Positions 31,043 to 40,802 of a DNA stretch of 64,000 nucleotides are shown here, in pieces. The position numbers were made by a program, and so were the translations under genes. Location: NCBI GenBank assembly GCA_963745675.1, contig CAVUYM010000008.1, positions 1 to 64,000 of the forward strand, given 5' to 3'. The notes under the pieces were generated by a model. That model saw nothing but the letters and a program-made list of their open reading frames with translations. It did not search any database and had not been told where the DNA came from. Positions within the stretch are counted from its first letter, which is position 1, and every line of letters begins with the position of its first letter. The DNA comes from JAUIIK01 sp963745675 (GTDB lineage: Bacteria > Chloroflexota > Chloroflexia > Thermomicrobiales > CFX8).

Positions 31043-31186
31043 ACGCTGCGGGCGATCGCTGGAACCTAAATGTCTCCCTCGTTCGGTTATCGCTGTCGCT
31101 ACCAGGCGATGCACCGCATCGCCGGTACGGGCGTTGGTGGTGAGTTGTCCCGGCCACGTTCGCCTGCATTCAGATGCAAATCAGCG

Positions 31187-31540
31187 AAAACGCCGCAAAC
31201 AAAAACACCCACCCTCACGATCGAGGACGGGCGTCAATCCCGCGGTACCACCTCGCTTGCCCGTGCAATTCCTTGCACGAACCGCTCACTCCAGTACGGC
31301 CCGCTGATGCGAACGATACCGGCGCCGCTGGTATCGGGCGGCGAACCCGGCCACGTCTACTGAGGTTGGATCAACCCGTTCGGGTGGCGGCTCGGGAAGG
31401 ATTTTCCACCGGTTGCTTGCCGTCCGGCTCCCACCAGCCCGGACTCGCTTGGGGCATCTACCCCGGTGTACTCGTTTCCGTCATCACCTGTCTCTGCCTC
31501 TCGGCATGTTCCAGTATAACACCGCCTTCAAGGATCGAAT
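31187..31540 (-). promoter_or_regulatory. T-box riboswitch leader of ileS
   Basis: On the minus strand AGGTGGTACCGCGG (31253-31240) is the near-invariant antiterminator T-box that pairs with the free tRNA acceptor end. Behind it a terminator hairpin with arms CCCgtCCTC and GAGGgtGGG, then a run of T (31234-31198). Upstream, to about 31540, lie GC-rich stems with ggctggtgggagcc, compatible with Stem I. ATC triplets occur, but I cannot fix which is the specifier. Together with ileS downstream, this strongly supports tRNA-Ile sensing. The 5' edge is approximate. Confidence 0.85.
31198..31234 (-). terminator. T-box intrinsic terminator before ileS
   Basis: Hairpin CCC-gt-CCTC/gatcgt/GAGG-gt-GGG followed by TGTTTTTGTTT on the minus strand. 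It overlaps the region that forms the antiterminator when uncharged tRNA binds. Confidence 0.75.
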
Positions 31541-31643
31541 CTGCCCGGTAAGTCACGAAAATGCGTACACTATCTAGCAAGCCAAGAGGCTTATCACAGT
31601 ACGGCGCGGAACATTGCTGCTCGGTCAACGGTCTTGAGGGAAT

Positions 31644-31928
31644 ATGGCACGGTCAGAGTCAACAACGAAGTCAGTTTCGATAGACGAGGTCCGTCAGCAT
31701 CTGAACGAGTTGCTGCACGAGGTGGCTACCGGCGGAACGAGTGTGCTCGTTGAGGAAGATGGTCAGCCAATTGCTGGCATCGTTTCGGTGCGAGAACTCG
31801 AGATGCTGTCGCGACTTGGCTCGGAGTGGTTGCAGCGCTTTGAACCATTGCTACGTAGTTGGGCCGCATTCAGTGATGAGTCTCCGGAGCGTATCGAGCA
31901 TGAAATCGAGCAGGCACTGTCAGGCTGA
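31644..31928 (+). CDS. Phd/YefM-type antitoxin
   Basis: 94 residues: TKSVSIDEVRQHLNELLHEVATGGTSVLVEEDGQPIAGIVSVRELEML is a complete Phd/YefM fold (N-terminal DNA-binding dimer). The C-terminal FEPLLRSWAAFSDESPERIEHEIEQAL is the toxin-neutralising part. It lies 106 bases before a PIN-domain gene on the same strand. This is a second, unrelated toxin-antitoxin pair. Confidence 0.8.
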   Translation: MARSESTTKSVSIDEVRQHLNELLHEVATGGTSVLVEEDGQPIAGIVSVRELEMLSRLGSEWLQRFEPLLRSWAAFSDESPERIEHEIEQALSG

Positions 31929-32034
31929 TCAATCTGGTTTTCAGCAGTACGGCACGCTCATCCTGATCCCTTGGCATCCCGATCCGCGCCAATGCTTCTG
32001 ACCTGAAGCCAGTTGACGAGGGGATGCTGAAATA

Positions 32035-32476
32035 GTGGCTGACCCGCAACAGCAGCAATATCGTCTTCGAGTCGTTCTTGACACGAATGTTGTGGTATTC
32101 CGCCATCGTTTCTGTTGGCGGACTACCATCTCGATTACTTGTTCGAGGCCTGATGGGCGGATTTGAGCTCATCCTGTCAGAACACATTCTCGCCGAAACA
32201 GAACGTACTCTTCTGAAACCCTACTTTTCTGAACGGCTCTCAACAGAGGATCGTGAGGGCATTTTGGCCTTTCTAAGGGCTGAGGCTACGCTCGTCCGGA
32301 TTACCGCCAAAGTTCAAGGGGTTGCTCCTTCAAGCGATGATGATCTCGTGCTCGCAACCGCTGTCAGTGCTGGATCTCAGTATCTGGTAACCGGTGATCG
32401 CGGCCTGCTTGCTGTAGAGAGCCATCAGCATGTCAGGATCATAAGCGTGCGTGATCTGCTTGCCATAGTCGCATAG
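32035..32476 (+). CDS. PIN-domain toxin, frameshifted
   Basis: GTG 32035 opens VADPQQQQYRLRVVLDTNVVV, the PIN start with the first Asp. The frame breaks near 32100 and continues SAIVSVGGLPSRLLVRGLMGGFELILSEHILAETERTLLKPYF, then SDDDLVLATAVSAGSQYLVTGDRGLLAV with the last acidic residues. This is the COG1569-type PIN group, often paired with Phd-like antitoxins as here. Confidence 0.75.
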
Positions 32477-32490
32477 CGGCAAGGTGTGAT

Positions 32491-33762
32491 TTGCAGATGC
32501 CCACTGTGCCGCTTGAACGTCACTTCCAGGGATTGTGGCGCAACGGGAATTTCCTGAAGCTCTGGGCTGCAGATACGATCTCGGATTTCGGGACGCAGAT
32601 CAGCGTCGTCGCGATTCCACTGCTGGCGGTGCTGACCTTCGAGGCGTCGCCTTTGGAGATGGGATTGCTGACGGCGTCGAGCGAGTTACCTGCGCTGACG
32701 CTCGCCATCTTCATCGGCGTCTGGGTCGACCGTCTGCGGCGGCGTCCGGTCATGATCGCCGCCAATATCGGGCGAGCATTGTTGTTCTTCCTGATTCCGC
32801 TGGCCGTCTGGTTCGGACTGCTGAATATTTGGATTCTTTATGTCATCTCGTTTCTCGCCGGAATCCTGACCGTCTTCTTTGCCGTCGGTTACCAGTCCTA
32901 TCTGCCGGTGCTCGTCCGGCGAGATCAACTGGTCGAGGGCAATAGCAAGCTGGCAACCAGTGCCTCCGGGTCGTTCATCGTCGGGCCTGCGATTGCCGGC
33001 GCAATTGTTCAGATCTCCTCGGCTGCCATCGCTATCTTGATCGACGCCATCTCATACCTCATTGCGGTCATCTTTCTCTGGCGTATCGATGCTCAGGAGA
33101 GCGCATCATCGCCACGGGAGTCGCGAGCGGGGATCTGGCGCGAGATCGGCGAAGGATTGCGGGTAATTCGCGACGAGCCGATCCTCAGAACGCTCGGTAT
33201 TAGCACCGGGATAGCGGTGCTCTTCGAAAATATCCAGTTCGTCGCCGTCATCCTCTATATCACCCGCGAGCTCGAATTGAGCGCCGGGACGTTCGGTGTC
33301 ATCTTCGCTTCCGGTGGTGTTGGCTATCTCTTCGGCGCAGTCCTGGCCAACCGTATATCCGCCCGCTTGGGCCTCGGCCGGACGATTCTGGGCGGGCTAC
33401 TGCTGAGTTCCCTGAGTAATGTGATCGTGCCGCTGGCAAGCGGACCAGCGATAGTCGCCGTTCCGCTCTTGCTCCTGGCCTTCTCGACCGGCGCGGCGGG
33501 TGGAACGATCTACGATCTCAACCAGGTCAGCCTGCGGCAGGCGGTCACGCCCGATCGTCTGCGAGGACGGGTCAGCGGCAGCTTGCGGGTCGTGATTCGT
33601 GGCGCGGCACCAATCGGCGCTTTGTTGGGAGGGTTTCTCGGTGAGTGGATCGGATTACGGGAGGCACTGGTCGTTGCGGCAGCGGGTTTCCCTGTCTCCG
33701 TGCTCGTGATCTGGTTCTCGCCGGTGCGCCATCTCGCTGAGCCACCACCGTTGGATGGGTAA
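32491..33762 (+). CDS. MFS transporter (EntS/MFS_3 type)
   Basis: 423 residues, intact. N-terminus LWRNGNFLKLWAADTISDFGTQISVVAIPLLAVLTFEASPLEMGLL is typical of the MFS_3 branch. Then WVDRLRRRPVMIAANIGRALLFFLIPL, ELSAGTFGVIFASGGVGYLFGAVLA and TPDRLRGRVSGSLRVVIRGAAPIGALLGGFLGEWIGLR. Twelve helices. It begins 14 bases after the PIN gene. EntS exports enterobactin; here only a general efflux role can be stated. Confidence 0.85.
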   Translation: MQMPTVPLERHFQGLWRNGNFLKLWAADTISDFGTQISVVAIPLLAVLTFEASPLEMGLLTASSELPALTLAIFIGVWVDRLRRRPVMIAANIGRALLFFLIPLAVWFGLLNIWILYVISFLAGILTVFFAVGYQSYLPVLVRRDQLVEGNSKLATSASGSFIVGPAIAGAIVQISSAAIAILIDAISYLIAVIFLWRIDAQESASSPRESRAGIWREIGEGLRVIRDEPILRTLGISTGIAVLFENIQFVAVILYITRELELSAGTFGVIFASGGVGYLFGAVLANRISARLGLGRTILGGLLLSSLSNVIVPLASGPAIVAVPLLLLAFSTGAAGGTIYDLNQVSLRQAVTPDRLRGRVSGSLRVVIRGAAPIGALLGGFLGEWIGLREALVVAAAGFPVSVLVIWFSPVRHLAEPPPLDG

Positions 33763-33782
33763 GCGCACCTGGTGAAGTCGAC

Positions 33783-35332
33783 TTACCAGAGACTGATGCC
33801 CGGGTTGGCGGCGGAGGTGAAAGCGTCTCCGTGGAAGGCTGCTTCGCCCGTCAGCGCCGCGCCACCCGGGCAGCTGCAAGATTGATTGCCAGTGCAGTAG
33901 CAGCCTGCGGGGCAGCACCAGCCGTCACTGCAGCACACCGGATTGCCCGGGGAACAGCAACTGCCGTCGCCGCAGCAATTCGGGTACTGGGCTGAGCAGC
34001 AGTAGCTGCCGGCTGAGCAGCAGATCGGGTAGTTGCCGCCACAGCACAGACCGGAACCGCAATCGATCAGCCCCGGGCAACAGACGTCGTTTGGAACACA
34101 GGTTCCATCATCGCAGCACGTCCCCGGACAATCCACGCACATCCCATCGATACAAACATCGCAGCCGAAGCAGTCGCTGTTGTTCTGGCACTCGGGCTCC
34201 CTGACGCAGATGCCTTCAATACACTCATGCCCGGCCGCGCATTCAATACCGCATGCGCCGCAGTGATCGCCATTCGATTGGAGATCGACGCACATATTCT
34301 CGCAGCAGGTTTCAAAGGGGAGACAATCGGCACAGGGGCCGGGATCGGCGCAGACCCCCGCTATGCAGTCCTGGTCTGGCCCGCAAATCACTCCGCAGCC
34401 GCCGCAGTTCTGATCATCATCCATTGGATCAAGACAGATGCCGTTGCAACAGATCTGCCCGGGGAAGCAATCAAGTCCGCAGGTGCCACAGTTGTTGGGA
34501 TCCGAGCGAAGATCCATGCATACGCCGTCGCAACAGAAATTGGCGACATCGTTGCCCGGGCAGTCAGCACACGGTTCCGCGGACGGGGCGCAAACGGCGT
34601 TGATGCAGTCCTGACCACTCGGGCAGAGGTTCCCGCATCCTCCGCAGTTAGCTGTGTCGGAGAGGATATCGAGGCAGACTGCGTTGCAACATCTTTCCCC
34701 TGGCGCGCATCGAGCTCCACATGCACCACAGTTATTGGCATCGTGGTCAGTATCGGTGCAGCGATTGTCGCAACAAATGTTGGCGGAATCCGCGCCCAAG
34801 CAATTTTCGCAACCGATGCCACATAGGGCAGAACAAATCTCTCTGCACTCCGCGATGAAAGATTGACGTTGGCACGACAGTGCGACGGAATCATACAGGA
34901 AAAAAGTGCAGATTGAAATCCCTCACCAGGTTCTTCCTCGCCAAACCAAGTAATGTTGGCAAAAGCAGACTCACAGATGATCTTTGCGATTTCGGAGCAT
35001 GAGCTCTTTATTTGAGCGTAGTTTTCGACGACATCGTTTGGGATCCGGTTGCAGTTATCGAGACAGGTCGTGCACTCGCTGCTGCCCTCAAGCCTTCGGT
35101 TGGACTCGCTCGCATTTGTCAGCTCTGGCGGCGGGAATAGCGTCTGCACGACGCCTTCTGCGTTGATGTAGAGGAGATACAGAAACTGTTCCTGGGCAGT
35201 CACGACGGTTGCATAGACCAGCACGTTTTCATCTGACAACGGATCAAAGATGATGCTGGCCCTCAAAGGATTGGGTGGATCAGTAGCGAAGTCGACTGAG
35301 AGGAACGTCGGTGTCGACGAGCCCTGCCCCAC
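33783..35332 (-). CDS. Cysteine-rich Stig1-like repeat protein, probably 3' part of the gene at 35280-36416; frameshifted
   Basis: From about 35325 the chain reads SSTPTFLSVDFATDPPNPLRASIIFDPLSDENVLVYATV, then a Cys-bearing linker CTTCLDNCNRIP. After an indel near 34880 come repeats such as NCGACGARCAPGERCCNAVCLD, NCGGCGNLCPSGQDCINAVC, NCGTCGLDCFPGQICCNGICLD and HCGACGIECAAGHECIEGIC (Stig1-type, ~40 residues each, at least five). The C-terminus is a second Cys-rich series (CCGDGSCCSPGNPVCCSDGWCCPAG) ending NPGISLW. Likely exported and disulfide-bonded. The abrupt start without signal, and overlap with the end of the upstream frame, suggest one gene split by an indel near 35325. Confidence 0.65.
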
Positions 35333-36416
35333 TAACCGCGGTCGCGCGATGTGCCACCACTGCGAACCCCAGTGTTGCGAGATATGCTTCCAGTTGCAGG
35401 TATCGAGGGTTGTCGCTAGCGGCTTCCACTAGCGCTGCCTCAACCTCCGGCGGCGCATCCTCAATCGAGGCACTTTCCTGCGGCGTAGTCCTCCACTCAT
35501 AGTAGTGCTGGCCGACATTACCGGCTTCGACGACATAGCCCTCCGGGTTGCCGGGCGTGTAGGTCAGGCAACGACGCTCGAAGCACTGCATCAGGACGAG
35601 GCGTTGTGTTCCAGCCACCAACACATCCGCCCAGTAAGGCTCACTGATCGGCCGCCCGGTTGCAAAGTAGGGGCTGTCAAATAGCTGGTCGGTGATGAAT
35701 TGGCCGTCCTGATAGACGACACCCGACGAGTTCATGAACTCCCAGAAGGGCGCGGCGATGCTGTGGTTGGTCACCTCGTCGACGATCGCAACGGTGACGC
35801 CTTCTCCCGCCAGCCCGGGGTCGTTGCTCACCATGCTGGCGCGAGTGATGCGCTGGGTGATCGTCGCGCCAACCTGAGACGGCGGTGCGTCGAGCGCGTT
35901 CCCGAAGGTTGCGTAGGTGGGTCCATTGGGGTCGTTCGCATCACCGGCGACGTTGATCGCCGCCGGCGACCTGTCCTGGAACTGACTGTCGCCAAGCTGC
36001 AACCGGCCGGTGATCAGCTCGACGACGAGCAGGCCGTTGGTGACGTCCCAGGGCGGGCCGTCAGCCCGGAAAGCGTTGTCCTCCATGCGGGCTTTGTCGA
36101 AGTATTGGACGGTGCGATTGCCGCCTGGGGCTTCGTCATAGGGTTCGCTCACAGCCTCGGTGAAGGCTTCCGGCCCCCACATCCAGGTGCGGTTGGTCAT
36201 CCCGTCGGCGACCGGTTTGTCGGTTCTGGCCCAGGTGCGCTGAAAGGCGTCGTTGGCGGGGGCTACGGCAGGCGTGCTCTCGGCGACAGTCTCATCCCGA
36301 CCGAAGCGTGAGAGCAGACCACCGGCAGCGACACCGAGTGCGGCTTTGAGCACACTTCGTCGCGAAGCGCGAGCGCCGATGAGTTTGGAAAGTTCGTCGA
36401 ACCGGTTCTCGGTCAT
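35280..36416 (-). CDS. Exported protein with twin-arginine-like N-terminus, Chloroflexota-type
   Basis: From ATG 36416: MTENRFDELSKLIGARASRRSVLKAALGVAAGGLLSRFG, a twin-arginine-like signal. The body includes RTWARTDKPVADGMTNRTWMWGPEAF, VQYFDKARME, and APFWEFMNSSGVVYQDGQFITDQLFDSPYFATGRPISEPYWADV. It then has LVLMQCFERRCLTYTPGNPEGYVVEAGNVGQHYYEW. This body pattern is familiar from many secreted Chloroflexota proteins without known function. The frame ends at 35280 but sequence continuity suggests it runs on into the cysteine-rich part. Confidence 0.65.
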   Translation of the reverse strand: MTENRFDELSKLIGARASRRSVLKAALGVAAGGLLSRFGRDETVAESTPAVAPANDAFQRTWARTDKPVADGMTNRTWMWGPEAFTEAVSEPYDEAPGGNRTVQYFDKARMEDNAFRADGPPWDVTNGLLVVELITGRLQLGDSQFQDRSPAAINVAGDANDPNGPTYATFGNALDAPPSQVGATITQRITRASMVSNDPGLAGEGVTVAIVDEVTNHSIAAPFWEFMNSSGVVYQDGQFITDQLFDSPYFATGRPISEPYWADVLVAGTQRLVLMQCFERRCLTYTPGNPEGYVVEAGNVGQHYYEWRTTPQESASIEDAPPEVEAALVEAASDNPRYLQLEAYLATLGFAVVAHRATAVSGAGLVDTDVPLSRLRY

Positions 36417-36667
36417 TGCGGTTGCTCTCGCCGACGGTTGGGGATGTCTACGCCCGATACGCGCTGATAGCCGCCGAGCACGCAATCCCTATACTAATGA
36501 TTACGAAAGCAAGGTAGTCTGAGTCAGAAAAAGTGTCAATACGCGAGCCATAAATTCTTTTGTCTCGATGCTAGGATTATGGCGAGCAGCAGATCGAACG
36601 ACCGTATTGACTCTCGGCATGGCACGCCGATCTAGCTCGCAAGAGAGCACTGGCTGAAGGGGTTCAG

Positions 36668-38660
36668 ATGGATCTGGCACTACTCACTGCACGTCTCCTC
36701 CTGGCAGCTGTTTTTGCGGTTGCAGGTATTGCCAAGCTCCTGGATCGTGACGGTTCTCGCCAGGCGCTGATCGGCTTTGGCGTTCCGGAGCGCCTCGCGC
36801 CGCCGCTGGCGATATTGCTGCCGCTTGCTGAGCTAATAGTCGCAGTCGCGCTGCTGCCGCTGGTATTCGCGTGGTGGGGCGCAATTGGCGCGTTGGCGCT
36901 GCTTGGCCTGTTCGTTGTCGGGATCGCGATCAGCATGGCTCGCGGCGAGGCTCCAGACTGTCACTGTTTCGGCCAGATCCACTCGGAGCCGCTGGTTGGT
37001 CAACCTTGATTCGCAACGCCGGTCTGGCAGCTGTGGCCGCTTTCGTCGTTGCCGGTGGCTCTGAACCGGGCGCAAGCATCTCCGCATGGCGTACAGATCT
37101 GTCGAGCGCTGAACAGATAGGGCTGGTCGCAATCGTCGTGACCGCCGCGATCCTGGCGGTCCAGGCCTGGTTCCTCTTTCAACTCATGGCCCAGAATGGA
37201 CGCTTGCTGTCGCGCGTCGAACAGCTCGAAGCGAACGATGGTTCGGCGCCATTCGAACGGGCCGAGATACCGCAATCCAGCTATTCCTGCCCGGGGTTTA
37301 CCGGTCGGTAGCAAGGCACCGGCTTTTAGCCTGTCAGGCTTGTACGGAGAGACGATCACGCTCAGCGCACTGATGTCGGCCGGCAAACCGCTGATGCTGC
37401 TCTTTACCGACCCAAACTGTGCGCCATGCAACGCCATGCTGCCGGATCTCGCAGGCTGGCAGCGGGAATACATGCCGACCGAATGACGATCGTGCCTATT
37501 AGCCGTGGCGACGCGGCAGCTAATCTCGATAAAGCCAGGCGCAAGGGGTAAAAAGCGTCTTGCTCCAGCAAGATCGAGAAGTCTCTGACGCATATCAGGC
37601 GCAGGGGACGCCGACGGCTGTGCTCGTCCGCCCAGACGGCACGATCGGCAGCCCGGTCGCTGCTGGAGCCGTCCAGATCGAGCAGCTGCTCAATGTGATC
37701 CTTCAACGCCCGGCTGAAGCCGCGCCAGTTCCACAAGCCCTGCGCTCAAACGGATCGCGCCAGCCGGCGGCACCTGCCCCTCTAACGGCGATGGTCGCTG
37801 GGGGAAAAGTGGTGCCGAAGATTGTCCTGCCCGATCTGGCCGGGGATACGATCGACCTCTCCGACCTGGGTGGCCGCCCGACTGTGCTGCTCTTCTGGAA
37901 TCCTAACTGTGGCTTTTGCCGCCAGATGGTTGACGATCTCAAGGGCTGGGAAGCGAATCGCCCGACGGGAGCGCCAGAACTGCTGATTCTCTCCAGTGGT
38001 GGGATCGATGTCCAGCAAGCGATGTCGTTGCGATCACCGTTTCTACTCGATGAGGGATTTGAGGCCGGTCGGCGCTTTGGCGCGACTGGCACGCCATCGG
38101 CGGTGCTGATAGGTAGCGACAACAAGATCGCGTCGAACGTCATGGTCGGTGCGGACAATGTCCTGGGATTGCTCGATCCAGCCCGCCGGATCGCCAGCGC
38201 TAATGGCAGCGCTGGGGGGAATGGCGCTCAGCCGCCGCTCGCCCCATTGGTGCGGACTGGATCGCCTGCGCCGGAATTCGAGCTGCCCGATCTCGATGGG
38301 CGGCTGGTGACGCAGGCGAATCTCGGTGGTTCGGAGACGCTCGTGCTCTTCTGGGACCCGAGTTGTGGCTTCTGCCAGCAGATGCTTGACGACCTGAGAG
38401 CGTGGGAGCGGGATCGCCCCGAGGATGCGCCGCAGTTGCTCGTCATTTCGACGGGCGCAGTCGATGTCAACCGGCAGATGGGCCTCAAGTCCAGCATTCT
38501 GCTCGATCAAGGTTTCGACGTTGGTCGACGCTTTGGCGCGAGCGGAACGCCTTCAGCGGTTCTCGTGGACCGCAAAGGCAAGATAGCTTCAACGCTTGCG
38601 GCAGGAGCCCCGGCAGTCCTCGACCTGGCCCGCTCCTCGTCAGGTTCGACAACGGCTTAG
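36668..38660 (+). CDS. MauE-type membrane domain fused to three thioredoxin (TlpA-like) domains, frameshifted
   Basis: ATG 36668 behind aaggggttcag. Domain 1: MauE/DoxX-like helices MDLALLTARLLLAAVFAVAGIAKLLDRDGSR, ending CHCFGQIHSEP. Domain 2 (after indels near 36995, 37300 and 37480): thioredoxin fold PAFSLSGLYGETITLSAL with LLFTDPNCAPCNAMLPDL and GTPTAVLVRPDG. Domains 3 and 4: PKIVLPDLAGDTIDLSDL...LLFWNPNCGFCRQMVDDL and PEFELPDLDGRLVTQANL...LVLFWDPSCGFCQQMLDDL, each with GTPSAVL. The redox pairs are CAPC, CGFC and CGFC. About 660 residues in total. Probably shuttles electrons across the membrane to extracytoplasmic thiols. Domains 3 and 4 are alike, a recent internal duplication. Confidence 0.75.
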
Positions 38661-38890
38661 TCGGTCTCATTAAGACGCAGGTCTGGTCCCTGGATCGAGA
38701 AGGTCACCGGTTCGATCTATCGGTACCTGTGTGCGGTCACCCCTGTTGAAATCTCCAGACACGAACGTACCAAGCGATGTGAGATGAGAAGCCACTCGCA
38801 TTAAGTTTGATCGCAACTTTCCGATAGCACGCACGGACATCCCAGCATATCGTGGAGTCAGGATTTGCGATGTGATCGGAGATGAAGAAG

Positions 38891-39854
38891 ATGACCGTTC
38901 CCCAGCACCCATTTCGCTTTGGCGTCGTCAATGACGCGGCGGTTGAGCCCACCGGCTGGATCGAACATGTGAGACGGGTCGAATCGCTCGGCTTCTCGAC
39001 CTTCCTGATACGCGACCATATACTGCCGGACTTCTTTGGCCCGCAACTCGCACCACTCACGGCATTGGCGACAGCGGCGGCCGTGACGGAACGGCTGCAT
39101 GTTGGCACGCTCGTCTTCTCGAATGACTTTCGCCATCCTGCGTTCCTGGCCAAAGAGGCTGCGACGCTCGATGCGTTGTCGGGCGGGCGCTTCGAACTCG
39201 GTATCGGCGCGGGCTGGTTGAAATCGGAGTATGACGCCGCCGGGCTGCAACTCGACCGTGCAGGTGTGCGGATCGACCGCCTGGAGGAGTCGTTGCAGAT
39301 TCTGCGGGAGTTGCTGCGCGGCGACCGAGTCGACTTCCTGGGCGAGCACTACATGCTGAGTGGGGTCGAGAATTTCCCCGCTCCTGCGAGCCCGGGTGGA
39401 CCGCCGTTGCTGGTCGGTGGTGGCAAGCCCCGGATGCTTCGATTGGCGGGTAAATACGCTGATATCGTGAGCATTCTGACGACATCGGTTGCAAGTGGAG
39501 TCGTCGAAGACTCGCCCGATGAGCGCGTGGTGGCCGAGGTCGAACGCAAGCTGGGCTGGATACGTGAGGGCGCAGGGGAGCGTTATCCGGAGATCGAACT
39601 GAGTCTCATTCCAACTCTTAATCGTCACCGACGACAGGCAGCGCGCCGCCTCTGATCTGATCGAGCAACGTAGATGGCATGGGTTGACGCCGGAGGATGT
39701 ACTGGCGATGCCAGCGGTTCTTATCGGCACCTACGACCAGATCGGTCAGACGTTGATCGAGCGGCGCGCTCGCTACGGCTTCTCCTACTATGTCTTCTCG
39801 GACGCGCTGCTCGAAACTGCCGCACCACTGGTGGCCGCTATGACCGGGAAATGA
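38891..39854 (+). CDS. Luciferase-like F420/flavin oxidoreductase, frameshifted
   Basis: ~320 residues. FRFGVVNDAAVEPTGWIEHVRRVESLGFSTFLIRDHI, RLHVGTLVFSNDFRHPAFLAKEAATLDALSGGRFELGIGAGW, and LLVGGGKPRMLRLAGKYADIVSI are LLM-class signatures of the TIGR03621-like branch. The frame breaks near 39625; after it IVTDDRQRAASDLIEQRRWHGLTPEDVLAMPAVLIGTYDQI and YYVFSDALLE lead to the stop at 39852. ATG 38891 has a better-spaced ggag site than ATG 38882. Substrate unknown. Confidence 0.8.
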
Positions 39855-39943
39855 GCAGCTGATATATAAATAAAATAATGCGTTTGGGCAAACCGTGCTA
39901 CAATCTCTGCTCGGATGGATTCAGCATAGATTGGGGAGGCGGA

Positions 39944-40429
39944 ATGAGCATGACGACGAAGGGTGCTATCTGGATTCGCGGCGTCGAGGCTGGCGATCAC
40001 CTGGAGGTACTGAGGCTGGCTGACAGACTGACAACCGGCATGGCTCCCTGGAGAGACGCCGCCGCCTGTCGAGTAGCCGTCCAGAAGTGGGTTGAAGCGT
40101 CGATAGCGCGCAATCCGGATGCCGGAGCGCTCTTTGTAGCGGACGCAGACGATGGTGTGCTTGCGGGCTTTATCAGCGTCGAATCATCCACTCACTTCAG
40201 CGGTGACGCGGAAGCCTATATTGGCGAACTGGTCGTCGATGAGCATTACGAAGGTAGAGGTATTGGCCGTTTGCTCGTGAAGGAAACTGAGGCGTGGGCT
40301 ATCTCACGCTACTTCCAGACGCTCACGCTCGTTACCGGGGCCGCAAACTCAGGTGCCCGCAGTTTCTACGAGCGGCTCGGATTTCTGGAAGAAGAAGTCC
40401 GCCTGACAAAGATCCTGAATTACTGTTAG
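39944..40429 (+). CDS. GNAT family N-acetyltransferase
   Basis: 161 residues from ATG 39944, preceded by ggggaggcgga. Acetyl-CoA motif A: YIGELVVDEHYEGRGIGRLLVKETEAWA; motif B: LTLVTGAANSGARSFYERLGFLEEEVRLTKIL. The R-G-x-G-x-x-L pattern is complete. The acceptor is unknown. It ends convergently with a 4-base overlap with the next minus-strand gene. Confidence 0.85.
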   Translation: MSMTTKGAIWIRGVEAGDHLEVLRLADRLTTGMAPWRDAAACRVAVQKWVEASIARNPDAGALFVADADDGVLAGFISVESSTHFSGDAEAYIGELVVDEHYEGRGIGRLLVKETEAWAISRYFQTLTLVTGAANSGARSFYERLGFLEEEVRLTKILNYC

Positions 40430-40719
40430 CGAGCAGGCGGTCTGGGGGCTTTGAGGGCGTCGGGATCGTTCACCTTCGAGCGGAAGACCTCTGTTAGCTT
40501 GGTGGTCGTCTCTGCTTCTGCCGCGTCGCCGGCGTCTTTCGCCCGTTCCCAACGTTCACGAAGATTTACTGGAGCGTTCTTGACTGTTGTGGTCAATGGA
40601 ACGCGCTCTTCTTCGGGAATATCTTCCCGCTCTTCCTTACTTGCAATGGCTTTCGCGATCGCCGCGCCGATGGCTGAACCGACGATGATCTTCATGATGT
40701 TCCGGCCTGTTGCGGTCAT
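40426..40719 (-). CDS. Small membrane-associated hypothetical protein
   Basis: 97 residues. MTATGRNIMKIIVGSAIGAAIAKAIASKEEREDIPEEERVPL has one short hydrophobic stretch with glycine spacing, then a charged helix NLRERWERAKDAGDAAEAE. It lies downstream of the predicted beta-solenoid membrane protein on the same strand. No family recognised. Confidence 0.55.
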   Translation of the reverse strand: MTATGRNIMKIIVGSAIGAAIAKAIASKEEREDIPEEERVPLTTTVKNAPVNLRERWERAKDAGDAAEAETTTKLTEVFRSKVNDPDALKAPRPPAR

Positions 40720-40802
40720 TCCGCGATTCCTTCCCCGTGCTCAGTCAACGCCTTTGGTCGATTGAGAGTGCTCACCTGAGACCACTCCCCTCCGGTCCAA
40801 CG

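Noticed and set aside
34253..34826. Plus-strand frames opposite the cysteine-rich gene
   Set aside because: They are shadows of the Cys-rich repeats and lack any family motif.
36995..37490. Programmed frameshifting in the MauE-thioredoxin gene
   Set aside because: Several shifts in one gene without slippery sequence or stimulatory structure, in a sequence with indels everywhere, point to errors.
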